A DNA stretch of 24,276 nucleotides from Nitrospirota bacterium (GCA_016198945.1 JACQHO010000048.1:1-24276), one strand, 5' to 3'. Counted from the first letter of the stretch, positions 1 through 8,109 are shown. The notes: generated by a model from the sequence alone, not told the origin. Numbers and translations are program-made.

Positions 1-341
1 GCCCACTGCCGCGTTAACTCGGCCGCTCTCAAATCCTGCCAGCTGATTGCGGGAGCAAGGGGCCGGCCGGTATTTTTATCCCAGAGAATGATCGTGGACC
101 GTTGGTTGGCGATCCCCAGGGCCGCAATGGAATCTTTTTTTCCGATGGAATGGATCAGCTGCTTTGCCGCGCCGAGCTGGGAATTCAGAATCGCTTTCGG
201 ATCCTGTTCAACCCAGCCGGGCCGGGAACGGACCGATTTCAACGGGACGATCGCCTGTCGCGCGACCCTCCCCTTACGGTCCGCCAGGACCGCCTTCGAA
301 TGGCTGCTTCCCTGATCCAATCCCAATAGATAGTCCGTCAT
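1..341 (-). CDS. FGGY-family carbohydrate kinase, glycerol-kinase-like (partial, N-terminus only)
   Basis: ATP-dependent phosphorylation of a sugar or polyol (glycerol is the best guess) is expected of this family. The 113 visible residues are an actin-like FGGY N-domain. It opens with MTDYLLGLDQGSSHSK, the phosphate-1 loop that in relatives reads GxDxGTTSxR. It continues with a GWVEQDP motif, GIANQRST, then WDKNTGRPL and AISWQD, the order seen in glycerol kinases. The frame stays open to the window edge, so the C-terminal two thirds are missing. An in-frame ATG lies 9 bases upstream (position 350), but it overlaps the predicted -10 box. The ATG at 341 sits at the predicted transcription start and is preferred. 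The gene is divergent from the MFS transporter. Substrate specificity cannot be judged from this piece; xylulokinase or another FGGY kinase is possible. Confidence 0.85.
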   Translation of the reverse strand, partial: MTDYLLGLDQGSSHSKAVLADRKGRVARQAIVPLKSVRSRPGWVEQDPKAILNSQLGAAKQLIHSIGKKDSIAALGIANQRSTIILWDKNTGRPLAPAISWQDLRAAELTRQW

Positions 342-348
342 GCGGCGC

Positions 349-377
349 ATGGTAGAGAAACCGGACGGACTTGTCAA
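349..377 (-). promoter_or_regulatory. Promoter of the FGGY kinase gene, apparently leaderless
   Basis: Reading leftward there is a perfect -35 box TTGACA (377-372), a 17-bp spacer and a -10 box TACCAT (354-349). Seven bases then separate the -10 from the ATG at 341, so transcription would begin at or next to the A of the start codon. No Shine-Dalgarno sequence precedes that ATG. The site is predicted from sequence only. Confidence 0.6.
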
Positions 378-399
378 ACGAGACGGTCGCTGATAGGAT
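371..399 (+). promoter_or_regulatory. Promoter of the MFS/antiporter/hrpB run, apparently leaderless
   Basis: TTGTCA (371-376) and TAGGAT (394-399) are separated by 17 bp. Six bases follow before the ATG at 406, so +1 would coincide with the start codon. The -35 box overlaps the opposite-strand -35 box (372-377), so the two divergent promoters would compete for RNA polymerase. No Shine-Dalgarno sequence is visible before 406. Confidence 0.55.
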
Positions 400-405
400 G
401 CGCCC

Positions 406-1629
406 ATGACCGCACGCGATCAATCGACCCGGAACCGCCGGCTCGTCGGGATTCATGGAAACGTACTTCTGCTGGGCGTCGTCAGTTTCTTCAACGACGC
501 GGCCTCGGAGATGATTTATCCTCTCCTGCCCCTCTTTTTGGCGACCGTTCTCGGTGCCGGCCCGGCCGCGCTCGGCATCATCGAAGGGATCGCTGAATCA
601 ACCGCGTCTTTTCTAAAGCTGGCTTCGGGTTTCATCTCTGACCGCGTGCATCGCCGGAAGAACTGGGTCGTGGGCGGATACATTTTATCAAATGCCGCGC
701 GTCCGCTGATCGGACTAACCACGATCTGGACCGGCGTGCTTGCGCTTCGGTTCATCGACCGCATCGGCAAGGGCGTTCGCACCTCGCCCCGGGACGCCTT
801 GATCGCCGAGAGCACTCCCTTTGAATTTCGGGGTAAGGCCTTTGGCTTTCATCGCGCGGCGGACCATGCCGGCGCGGTCGTCGGACCTCTGATCGCGACG
901 CTGCTGCTGGCCGTCTTCATGTTGGATCTAAAGACGGTCTTCCTTTTGTCGGTTATCCCGGGTCTCATCACCGTCGCCGTTCTTTTGATCGGCGTGCGGG
1001 AAATACCGATTGAAACGCGGCCGGCCGCGCGCCATGAACCGCTGAAAATCCGCCGGGCCTGGCGGGAGATGCCGATCCCCCTTCGCCGGTTCGTGCGGGT
1101 TCTATTTCTTTTTACGCTCGGAAACTCGACCGACGCATTTCTCCTTTTGAAAGCACAGCAGCTCGGCGTCTCGGTCGCGCTGATCCCCGTTCTCTGGACG
1201 GCACTTCACATCGTCAAGATGGGAAGCTCGTTGCCCGGAGGAATCGCATCGGACCGGTGGGGAAGAAAAGGCGTGATCGTGACGGGCTGGATGGTTTATG
1301 CGCTGACCTATGCCGGTTTCGCGATTGCCGACGCGGCCTGGCAGGCCTGGGCGCTGTTTGCGGTCTACGGACTTTATTTTGGCCTGACGGAAGGAGCCGA
1401 GAAGGCGTTGATCGCCGATCTCGCCCCGGCGCATCTACGCGGCTCGGCCTTCGGCCTTTATCATCTCATGATCGGGATCGGCGCGCTCCCGGCCTCGCTC
1501 CTGTTCGGCTGGGTGTGGCAGGTCTACGGCGACGCGGCCGCCTTCAGCATGGGGGCGTTCCTTGCGCTGACCGCGGCGCTGCTGCTCGGGTCGGTCCGGT
1601 GGATCTCCACCCCGGGGGAACGACGATGA
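406..1629 (+). CDS. MFS transporter (12-helix permease)
   Basis: A 407-residue inner-membrane permease of the major facilitator superfamily. The first helix is followed by an acidic FFNDAASEMIYPLLPLFL segment. An MFS motif-A-like loop GFISDRVHRRK lies between helices 2 and 3, and RFIDRIGKGVRTSPRDAL follows helix 4. The second half repeats the pattern with GGIASDRWGRK and a charged loop in its last third. These features place it among drug/H+ antiporter-like MFS proteins. The substrate is not predictable from sequence. The start is the first ATG after the promoter, with no ribosome binding site, consistent with a leaderless mRNA. Its TGA overlaps the ATG of the CPA1 antiporter by four bases (ATGA), indicating translational coupling. 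Confidence 0.88.
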   Translation: MTARDQSTRNRRLVGIHGNVLLLGVVSFFNDAASEMIYPLLPLFLATVLGAGPAALGIIEGIAESTASFLKLASGFISDRVHRRKNWVVGGYILSNAARPLIGLTTIWTGVLALRFIDRIGKGVRTSPRDALIAESTPFEFRGKAFGFHRAADHAGAVVGPLIATLLLAVFMLDLKTVFLLSVIPGLITVAVLLIGVREIPIETRPAARHEPLKIRRAWREMPIPLRRFVRVLFLFTLGNSTDAFLLLKAQQLGVSVALIPVLWTALHIVKMGSSLPGGIASDRWGRKGVIVTGWMVYALTYAGFAIADAAWQAWALFAVYGLYFGLTEGAEKALIADLAPAHLRGSAFGLYHLMIGIGALPASLLFGWVWQVYGDAAAFSMGAFLALTAALLLGSVRWISTPGERR

Positions 1630-3101
1630 GCACCGGCCCGGAATACATATTGGTGGCGGTCGCGGTGCTGCTGCTGTTGGGTGTGCTGGCGAGCAAGGCC
1701 TCTCAGCGTCTCGGGATCCCGGCGCTGCTGCTGTTCCTGGCGCTCGGCATGCTCGCTGGCTCGGAGGGGCCCGGCGGCATCTACTTTGACGACGCGCACG
1801 CTGCGCAGCGGCTCGGAATCGTGGCGCTCGCATTCATTCTCTTCGCCGGAGGTCTCGATACGTCGATGACGGACATCCGCCCCATGCTCCGGAGCGGCGT
1901 GGCGCTGTCGACTTTGGGCGTGCTGCTGTCGGCGCTCGCGATCGGCTGGTTTGCAACGGTCGCGCTCGACTTCTCCTGGCGTGAAGGCTTGCTGCTCGGC
2001 GCCGTCGTCTCGTCGACCGACGCCGCGGCGGTCTTTGCCGTGCTGCGCTCGCGGAACGTGGGGTTGCGAAAACCGCTGACCCCTCTTCTCGAGTTCGAAT
2101 CAGCAAGCAACGACCCGATGGCGGTCTTTCTCACGCTCGGAATGATCCGACTGGTGTCCGATCCCGCGCTTTCTCCCGCGGCGCTCATTCCGATGTTCCT
2201 GCAGCAAATGGCCGTGGGCGGACTCTTGGGCTATGCGCTCGGCCGTACGGCGCTGGTCGCGATCAATCGGCTGCGACTGGAGTACGAAGGTCTCTACGCC
2301 GTCTTCACCTTGTCGCTGGTATTGCTGGCCTACGGCCTGGCGGCCGCGCTCGGCGGGAACGGCTTTCTCGCCGTCTATCTGGCCGGGCTGGTATTGGGAA
2401 ACGGCAGCTTTATCCACAAGCGCAGTCTGATTCGGTTTCACGACGGTCTCGCCTGGCTGATGCAGATCGCCATGTTCCTCACGCTCGGGCTGCTTGTGTT
2501 CCCGTCGCGCCTCGTCCCGGTGATGGGAATTGGCCTCGTGCTGTCGGTCTACCTGATCGTGGTCGCGCGTCCGGTCAGCGTGATGCTCAGCCTGGCGCTG
2601 GCGAAGGTGAGCGCAAGGGACAAACTCGCGGTCTCATGGGTGGGGCTGCGCGGGGCGGCGCCGATCATCCTCGCCACCTTTCCGATGGTCGCGGACATCG
2701 GCAATGCCGAAATGATTTTCAACCTGGTTTTCTTCATCGTCCTCACCTCGGTAGTGTTGCAGGGCCCCTCGATTCCGGTCATCGCGCGCTGGCTCGGCGT
2801 TGGGGCGGGACCGGACGAGCGCATGCGCTACCCGCTTGAGTTCGAACCGGTTCCCGGCAGCGGGAGCGAGTTGGCCGATCTGAAGGTCCCGCACGATTCG
2901 GCCGCGGTCGGCCGGCGGATCGTCGACCTCGGCCTGCCCCGGGGAACGCTGGTGGTCCTCATTCACCGCGGCGGCGAGTTCATCGTCGCCAGCGGCGGGT
3001 CCGAAATACAGGCGGGCGATTCGCTCCTGGTGCTCGGCCCGTCCGACGGGATCGCGGCCGTGCGCAGGTTGCTGGCGATGCAACGGCCGGTCGAATCATG
3101 A
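1626..3101 (+). CDS. nhaP2: CPA1 K+(Na+)/H+ antiporter with C-terminal RCK_C domain (NhaP2/CvrA-like)
   Basis: A 491-residue cation/proton antiporter of the inner membrane, expected to exchange cytoplasmic K+ or Na+ for H+. The membrane part has about 12 hydrophobic segments. It contains the CPA1 hallmark FESASNDPMAVF around residues 157-168, with the N162-D163 pair that forms the ion site, and a VVSSTDAAAVF segment at about 128-138. After roughly residue 400 the protein becomes soluble and ends in a TrkA-C/RCK_C-like domain (about 415-485), the feature that sets NhaP2/CvrA relatives apart from plain NhaP. The start is the ATG overlapping the upstream stop. A purine-rich GGGGGAA lies a few bases before it. 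Its own stop overlaps the hrpB start in the same way. K+ versus Na+ preference is uncertain. Confidence 0.88.
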   Translation: MSTGPEYILVAVAVLLLLGVLASKASQRLGIPALLLFLALGMLAGSEGPGGIYFDDAHAAQRLGIVALAFILFAGGLDTSMTDIRPMLRSGVALSTLGVLLSALAIGWFATVALDFSWREGLLLGAVVSSTDAAAVFAVLRSRNVGLRKPLTPLLEFESASNDPMAVFLTLGMIRLVSDPALSPAALIPMFLQQMAVGGLLGYALGRTALVAINRLRLEYEGLYAVFTLSLVLLAYGLAAALGGNGFLAVYLAGLVLGNGSFIHKRSLIRFHDGLAWLMQIAMFLTLGLLVFPSRLVPVMGIGLVLSVYLIVVARPVSVMLSLALAKVSARDKLAVSWVGLRGAAPIILATFPMVADIGNAEMIFNLVFFIVLTSVVLQGPSIPVIARWLGVGAGPDERMRYPLEFEPVPGSGSELADLKVPHDSAAVGRRIVDLGLPRGTLVVLIHRGGEFIVASGGSEIQAGDSLLVLGPSDGIAAVRRLLAMQRPVES

Positions 3102-5662
3102 CGTTCCAAGACACGCCGAGAGACCGACTGCCGACGGCTTCACTTCCGATCACACCGCTTCTCCCCTCGCTGCGTGAAGCGCTCGCCTCGCATGCGGCCG
3201 CCGTGCTTCAGGCGCCGCCCGGCGCCGGCAAGACCACGGTCGTTCCGCTTTCGCTGTTGGATGAACCCTGGCTTGCGGGTCGGTCCATACTGATACTGGA
3301 ACCCCGCCGGCTGGCCGCACGCGCGGCCGCGGCGCGAATGGCATCCCTGCTGGGCGAATCCGTGGGCGAGACGGTCGGTTATCGCATCCGGTTTGATTCA
3401 AAGATTTCGGCGAGAACACGCATCGAGGTGCTGACGGAAGGAATCCTCACGCGGCGGCTCCAGTCCGATCCCGGCTTGGAGGGCGCGGGGCTTGTGATCT
3501 TCGATGAGTTTCATGAGCGGCATATCCATTCGGATCTGGCTCTGGCGCTCTGTCTTGACAGTCAACGGACCCTGCGCGAGGATCTTAAGCTCCTCGTGAT
3601 GTCCGCAACGCTCGATGGAAAGGCCCTGGCCGCTCTCCTCGGCAACGCGCCGTTGCTCACGAGTCACGGACGCAGTTTTCCGGTGGACGTTCGTTATGCC
3701 GCGCGCGATCCGGAGGAAACCGAAAAGCGACTTCCGGAGACTGTGAAACAGGCCGTGCTGAATGCGCTAAAACATGACAAAGGCGACCTGCTCGTGTTTC
3801 TTCCCGGCGCATGGGAAATACGCCGAACGCAGGAGCTGCTGGAGGCCGCATTGACTCAAGACGCCGTCGATCTTTTCCCCCTCTACGGCGATCTTCCGTG
3901 GGAGGCGCAGGACCGCGCGATCCAACCGTCGCAACGTTCGCGGCGCAAAGTCGTTCTGGCCACGCCGATCGCCGAGACGAGCCTCACGATCGAAGGGATC
4001 GGCGTCGTGATCGACTCGGGCTTTGCGCGGATTCCCGAATTTGATCCGCGGAGCGGTTTGACGCGGCTGACGACACGGCGAATCTCGCGCGCCTCGGCCG
4101 AGCAGCGCGCGGGCCGGGCCGGGCGGCTCGGTCCCGGCGTCTGCTGCAGGCTCTGGACGGAAGCGACGCAGCGCGGGCTGGTCGCACGGCCCATTCCGGA
4201 AATACGCGCGGCCGATCTGACACCGCTTGCGCTCGAGCTTGCGCAATGGGGCGCGCGCGACGCAGGCACGCTTTCGTGGCTCGATCCCCCGCCGGCGGGC
4301 GCGCTGGCGCAGGCCCGACGATTGCTGACCGATCTCGGCGCGCTGGACCCGGAAGGCGTCATCACGCCGGCAGGACGCGCGATGGCCGCGCTGCCGCTCC
4401 ATCCGCGCCTTGCGCATATGGTGCATGCCGCCGATGCGCTCGGCCTCGGCCGTCCGGCCTGCGATATCGCCGCGCTGCTCTCGGAACGGGATATTCTTAC
4501 CGGTGATCGAAAGCGCTCGGTCGATTTTCTGGAGCGGGTCGAGGCATTGCGCGCCTTCCGCGCGCGGGGACGCGCGGGAGATCAGTCGTCCGGCGCTGAT
4601 CCGTCCGCCTGTCAACGCGTCGAGCAGGCGGCGCGTCAATTTCATCGTCTGCTAAGAAGCCGGGAGACCGAGGCCCCGCATCCTGCCGAGGCGGTCGGCC
4701 TTCTTCTCGCGCTCGCCTACCCCGACCGGATCGCGCTCCAACGGGCGCCGGGCGATCTCCGCTATCTCCTCGCATCCGGTCGCGGCGCCCGGTTGCCGAG
4801 GCATGAAAATAAAATGCGTCCGCACTGTCTTGTGGCGGCCCATCTTGATGCCGGCGAAACGGAGGGGACGATCCATCTCGCCGCGGCGGTGGATATCCAT
4901 GCGTTGCGCGATCAAATAGCCTCCCGGTTTCGTACGAACGACATCATCCGTTGGGACGCGCAACTTCAAAGAGTCGTCGCGCAGCGTGAAGAGCGGTTGG
5001 GCGAACTCCTCATCAGCAGCGGCGCGATTCCCGATCCCGATCCGGAAAAACTGCTCGCGGCCGCACTGGAGGGCGTTCGAAGCCTGGGCCTATCGGCGCT
5101 TCCATGGTCGCGCGAGGCGCGCGACTTTCAAACGCGCGTGCTGTCGCTGCAACAATGGTTGCCTCAAGAGAACTGGCCGGATCTGTCCGATCCCGCGCTG
5201 AGGGAGTCGCTCGAAGAATGGCTTGGGCCGTATCTCGGCGGCGTCACCCGCCGCGAACATTTCAATCGGCTGGACCTGCTCGCGATCCTGAAGGCGCGGC
5301 TGGATTGGGCGCTTCAACAACGTCTGGAGGAAGGCGCGCCGACGCATCTGGCCGTTCCCTCCGGATCGCGACTGCGGCTTGAATACCGGCCCGGCGAATC
5401 GCCGGTGCTGGCCGTGAAGCTTCAGGAGATGTTCGGACTGGCCGACACGCCGCGCGTCGCATGGGGAAAGGTGCCCGTGACGCTGCATCTTCTCTCCCCG
5501 GCCCGCCGTCCCATCCAAGTCACGCAGGATCTTCGCGGATTCTGGGAGCGGACCTATGCCGAGGTCAAGAAGGAATTAAAAGGCCGCTATCCCAAGCATC
5601 CCTGGCCCGATGATCCCTGGAAGGCCGTCCCGACCGCCCGCGCCAAACGGCATTCGCGTTAG
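3098..5662 (+). CDS. hrpB: ATP-dependent RNA helicase HrpB
   Basis: An 854-residue DEAH/RHA-type superfamily 2 helicase. Motif I is APPGAGKT (residues 39-46), motif II is DEFH (136-139) and motif III is SAT (169-171). A second RecA domain carries the TPIAETSLTIEGIGVVIDSG signature and the motif VI stretch QRAGRAGRLGPG. Winged-helix and ratchet (HA2) regions follow, then the HrpB-specific C-terminal domain ending near GRYPKHPWPDDP. The length is close to proteobacterial HrpB (about 800-840 aa). The cellular role of HrpB is poorly defined compared with HrpA. The ATGA overlap with the antiporter indicates coupling, although the two functions have no obvious link. The gene ends just before a new promoter. 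Confidence 0.95.
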   Translation: MTFQDTPRDRLPTASLPITPLLPSLREALASHAAAVLQAPPGAGKTTVVPLSLLDEPWLAGRSILILEPRRLAARAAAARMASLLGESVGETVGYRIRFDSKISARTRIEVLTEGILTRRLQSDPGLEGAGLVIFDEFHERHIHSDLALALCLDSQRTLREDLKLLVMSATLDGKALAALLGNAPLLTSHGRSFPVDVRYAARDPEETEKRLPETVKQAVLNALKHDKGDLLVFLPGAWEIRRTQELLEAALTQDAVDLFPLYGDLPWEAQDRAIQPSQRSRRKVVLATPIAETSLTIEGIGVVIDSGFARIPEFDPRSGLTRLTTRRISRASAEQRAGRAGRLGPGVCCRLWTEATQRGLVARPIPEIRAADLTPLALELAQWGARDAGTLSWLDPPPAGALAQARRLLTDLGALDPEGVITPAGRAMAALPLHPRLAHMVHAADALGLGRPACDIAALLSERDILTGDRKRSVDFLERVEALRAFRARGRAGDQSSGADPSACQRVEQAARQFHRLLRSRETEAPHPAEAVGLLLALAYPDRIALQRAPGDLRYLLASGRGARLPRHENKMRPHCLVAAHLDAGETEGTIHLAAAVDIHALRDQIASRFRTNDIIRWDAQLQRVVAQREERLGELLISSGAIPDPDPEKLLAAALEGVRSLGLSALPWSREARDFQTRVLSLQQWLPQENWPDLSDPALRESLEEWLGPYLGGVTRREHFNRLDLLAILKARLDWALQQRLEEGAPTHLAVPSGSRLRLEYRPGESPVLAVKLQEMFGLADTPRVAWGKVPVTLHLLSPARRPIQVTQDLRGFWERTYAEVKKELKGRYPKHPWPDDPWKAVPTARAKRHSR

Positions 5663-5691
5663 TTGACATATTTTTTGAAGAGGATTATACA
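5663..5691 (+). promoter_or_regulatory. Consensus promoter of the M29-like peptidase gene
   Basis: A perfect TTGACA (5663-5668), a 17-bp AT-rich spacer and TATACA (5686-5691). The expected +1 is about 5697-5699, only 2-4 bases before the ATG at 5701. The AGGGAA just ahead of the ATG would therefore lie mostly outside the transcript. The promoter begins one base after the hrpB stop codon. Confidence 0.7.
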
Positions 5692-5700
5692 GACAGGGAA

Positions 5701-6726
5701 ATGGAACACGCCTCATTGCTCGCCGCCGCCCGAACCCATCTCCGCGACACCATCACGCTGGCCCTCGGCCATACTCCCGACCGAAGAGCGCTTCTGGTGT
5801 ATGATGAACAATCAAGCCTCGCAACGCTGGTTGCGGAGGGGTATCGCGCCATCCTGCCGGACGCCGCCGCGTTGAATTTCGATGAAGCGACGGCGGAGGA
5901 AATCCTGCGGGCCGTGGACGCGCTTTCGCCGAAGGACTTGGTGATCTTCGTCCAGTCAACCCGCTTCCGACTCAATGAATTTCGGTTTCGAATCGAGATC
6001 TTCAACCGCAACTTGAAAGTGATCGAGCATCCCCACCTTGCGCGGATCCGCGAAGAGGAGTTTTCAACATATATCGACGCCCTGGCATATGACCCGGCCT
6101 ATTACCGCACCATCGGACCGGCGCTCAAGAAACGCCTCGACCGCACGCGTCATGTCAAGGTGATCTGTGAAGGGACCGAGCTCGTCTACGATACCCCCTT
6201 TGAAGATGCGAAATTGAACATCGGGGACTATTCCGGGATGAAGAACATCGGAGGACAGTTTCCGATCGGCGAGGTCTTCACCGAGCCGAAGGAAATCCGC
6301 AGCGTGAACGGGACGATCAAGCTTTTCGCGTTTGGCGATACCGATTTTTCAGTGAACGCGACCGAAAAACCATTTTCCGCAGCGATTGAACAGGGGATAA
6401 TGGTCGCCGCGCCCGATGCGCCGGAGGCCTTCCACGTCGTGCTTGAGCAAATCCGCGCCGATGAGGGCGTGATATGGGTGCGAGAGTTGGGTTTCGGTCT
6501 GAACCGCGCGCTCACCCGTGAGCGGCGCGTGAGCGATATCGGCGCGTATGAGCGGATGCTCGGCGTCCATCTCTCCCTCGGCGCCAAGCATGCCATGTAT
6601 ACGAAGGCGGGGTTCCCCAAAAAGCACCGATTTCACGTGGATGTCTTCGCGGCCGCCGAGCGCGTGGAGGTGGATGACGAAACAATCCTTGAGGGGAAGA
6701 GGTATACGCTCGGATCACCGCGTTGA
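5701..6726 (+). CDS. M29-like (AmpS/PepS-type) aminopeptidase, short form
   Basis: A 341-residue soluble protein resembling the thermophilic aminopeptidase (MEROPS M29) fold, in which two metal ions are held by Glu, Glu, His and a late His-x-Asp. Candidate ligands are visible in order: E191 in PIGEVFTEP, E262 in VRELGFGLN, H290 in GVHLSLGA, and H312/D314 in RFHVDVF. PxGEVFTxP is the most characteristic M29 signature. The N-terminal half is more divergent and about 30-60 residues shorter than typical M29 enzymes (around 370-410 aa). A non-peptidase relative, such as the NicX-type ring-cleavage dioxygenases that share the fold, cannot be excluded. The start is the ATG right after a consensus promoter. 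The stop codon overlaps the -35 box of the riboswitch promoter. Confidence 0.75.
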   Translation: MEHASLLAAARTHLRDTITLALGHTPDRRALLVYDEQSSLATLVAEGYRAILPDAAALNFDEATAEEILRAVDALSPKDLVIFVQSTRFRLNEFRFRIEIFNRNLKVIEHPHLARIREEEFSTYIDALAYDPAYYRTIGPALKKRLDRTRHVKVICEGTELVYDTPFEDAKLNIGDYSGMKNIGGQFPIGEVFTEPKEIRSVNGTIKLFAFGDTDFSVNATEKPFSAAIEQGIMVAAPDAPEAFHVVLEQIRADEGVIWVRELGFGLNRALTRERRVSDIGAYERMLGVHLSLGAKHAMYTKAGFPKKHRFHVDVFAAAERVEVDDETILEGKRYTLGSPR

Positions 6727-6750
6727 CAACCGGCCGGCGGATATGATAGT
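6723..6750 (+). promoter_or_regulatory. Promoter of the fluoride-riboswitch transcript
   Basis: TTGACA (6723-6728, overlapping the upstream TGA stop) is followed by a 16-bp spacer and GATAGT (6745-6750). The predicted +1 is near 6757, a few bases before the first helix of the aptamer. Confidence 0.5.
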
Positions 6751-6760
6751 TTGAAATCAG

Positions 6761-6825
6761 ATAGAGGCGATGGGGTTCGCCGAAACCGTCCTGAAACGAT
6801 TCTTCGGGACTGATGACCCCTACTC
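6761..6825 (+). promoter_or_regulatory. Fluoride riboswitch aptamer (crcB motif)
   Basis: The segment follows the crcB-motif consensus. GGCGA (6766-6770) pairs with TCGCC (6777-6781) around a loop containing GGGG (6772-6775). A GAAACC linker follows. An 8-bp helix (6788-6795 with 6803-6810, one G-T pair) encloses a 7-base loop. The conserved tail TGATGACCCCTAC follows. GGGG in the first loop can pair with CCCC (6817-6820), reproducing the pseudoknot that encloses fluoride. The same CCCC is the start of the terminator stem, so ligand binding would block termination and turn expression on. The gene downstream is an ion antiporter, matching the known association of this RNA with fluoride-resistance transporters. 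Confidence 0.93.
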
Positions 6826-6852
6826 CAGTTAGAAAGCGAGTAGGGGTTTTTT
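6816..6852 (+). terminator. Riboswitch-controlled intrinsic terminator
   Basis: A perfect 10-bp stem, ACCCCTACTC (6816-6825) with GAGTAGGGGT (6838-6847), surrounds a 12-base loop and runs into a T tract ending at 6852. Its left arm includes the 3' part of the fluoride aptamer, so aptamer and terminator are mutually exclusive. Confidence 0.9.
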
Positions 6853-6906
6853 GTTGCCCGATGAAAGCCTGCAACGATTAAATTTTCGCCGAAGGAAATC
6901 ATCGAC

Positions 6907-8109
6907 GTGGAAAACAATCTTCTGATCGCGATGACCTGGTTCATACTGGCGCTCGCGGCTTCTCTGATCTCGATACGGATCGGCGTCTCGGTCGCACTGG
7001 TCGAGATCCTGGTCGGCACACTGGGCGGGAACTTCATCGGCCTTCATCCCAACGACTGGATCAATGTGCTGGCCGGTTTCGGAAGCGTCGTGCTGACCTT
7101 CCTGGCCGGGGCTGAGCTGGACCCCAAGGTGCTTCGGCGAAAATGGAGGGAGAGCCTCGGGATCGGATTCGCCTCGTTCTTCGCGCCGTTTCTCGGCGCG
7201 ATGGCCTACGCCTATTGGATCGCGGGCTGGTCGCCGGAGGCGTCCCAGATCGCGGGCATCGCGCTTTCGACCACTTCGGTGGCCGTGGTCTATGCCGTGA
7301 TGATCGAGCGGGGGTATAATCAGACCGAGCTGGGTCAGGTGATTCTCGCGGCCTGCTTCATCACGGACCTGGGCACCGTGCTGGCGCTGGGACTGCTGTT
7401 TGCAAGCTACGATCGCTGGCTGCTGGTTTTTGTGGTTGTGCTGGCCCTCTCTCTTTGGCTTCTTCCGCGGACGACTCCATGGATCTTTGCCCGCATGAGA
7501 AGCCACATCAGCGAGCCGGAAACGAAATATCTTTTAGTCGTCCTGTTCGGCCTCGGGGCCCTGTCGATGGCCGCAAAGAGCGAGGCGGTGCTTCCGGCCT
7601 ACCTCATCGGGATGGTTCTGGCGCCGGTCTTTCTTGCGAATCGTACGCTGGCTCAGCGGCTGCGCGTGATGACCTTCACTCTGCTGACCCCGTTTTATTT
7701 TCTGAAGGCCGGCGCCCTGGTGAATCTGCCGGCCGTCACGACCGGCGCGGCCTTGATCGGCGTCTTTCTGGCGGTGAAGATCGGTGCTAAATTTATCGGC
7801 GTCTGGCCGCTGACGCATTTTTTCCGCTTTGGGAGACGGGAAGGGATGTACACCACGCTGCTGATGTCCACGGGACTGACGTTCGGCACCATTTCCTCGC
7901 TGTACGGGCTGACGAATCATCTGATTGACCAGAGCCAGTACACGGTTCTCGTCACGGTCGTTATCCTCACCGCCGTCGTGCCGACCTTCTTCGCCGAACG
8001 CTGGTTTGATCCCAATGGAAAGACTGCAAACGAAGAGCAAGCATCCATGAAGTCACCCCAACAGAAACTTGAATCCGCCGCACCTGTCCTTAAAAAAGGA
8101 GAATCGTGA
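6907..8109 (+). CDS. CPA2-type cation/proton antiporter under fluoride riboswitch control
   Basis: A 400-residue inner-membrane protein with about 11-13 hydrophobic helices, of the Kef/NapA-like monovalent cation:proton antiporter-2 superfamily. Typical segments are FLAGAELD (residues 65-72), STTSVAVVYAVM (121-132) and AACFITDLGTVLALGLL, where T153-D154 sits at the position of the catalytic Asp pair or Asn-Asp of other CPA members. It has no RCK/TrkA-N domain; the C-terminus is a short polar tail after the last helix. The GTG start is chosen because GAAGGA (6891-6896) precedes it at good spacing and the first hydrophobic segment starts directly after. The riboswitch makes a role in fluoride tolerance likely, either directly or by ion balancing. 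Its TGA overlaps the start region of the UspA gene. Confidence 0.88.
   Translation: MENNLLIAMTWFILALAASLISIRIGVSVALVEILVGTLGGNFIGLHPNDWINVLAGFGSVVLTFLAGAELDPKVLRRKWRESLGIGFASFFAPFLGAMAYAYWIAGWSPEASQIAGIALSTTSVAVVYAVMIERGYNQTELGQVILAACFITDLGTVLALGLLFASYDRWLLVFVVVLALSLWLLPRTTPWIFARMRSHISEPETKYLLVVLFGLGALSMAAKSEAVLPAYLIGMVLAPVFLANRTLAQRLRVMTFTLLTPFYFLKAGALVNLPAVTTGAALIGVFLAVKIGAKFIGVWPLTHFFRFGRREGMYTTLLMSTGLTFGTISSLYGLTNHLIDQSQYTVLVTVVILTAVVPTFFAERWFDPNGKTANEEQASMKSPQQKLESAAPVLKKGES

Noticed and set aside
1257..1625. Extended N-terminus in frame with the CPA1 antiporter gene
   Set aside because: This part is the MFS gene read in another frame. It is arginine-rich without membrane helices, and the antiporter homology begins at the ATGA overlap at 1626.
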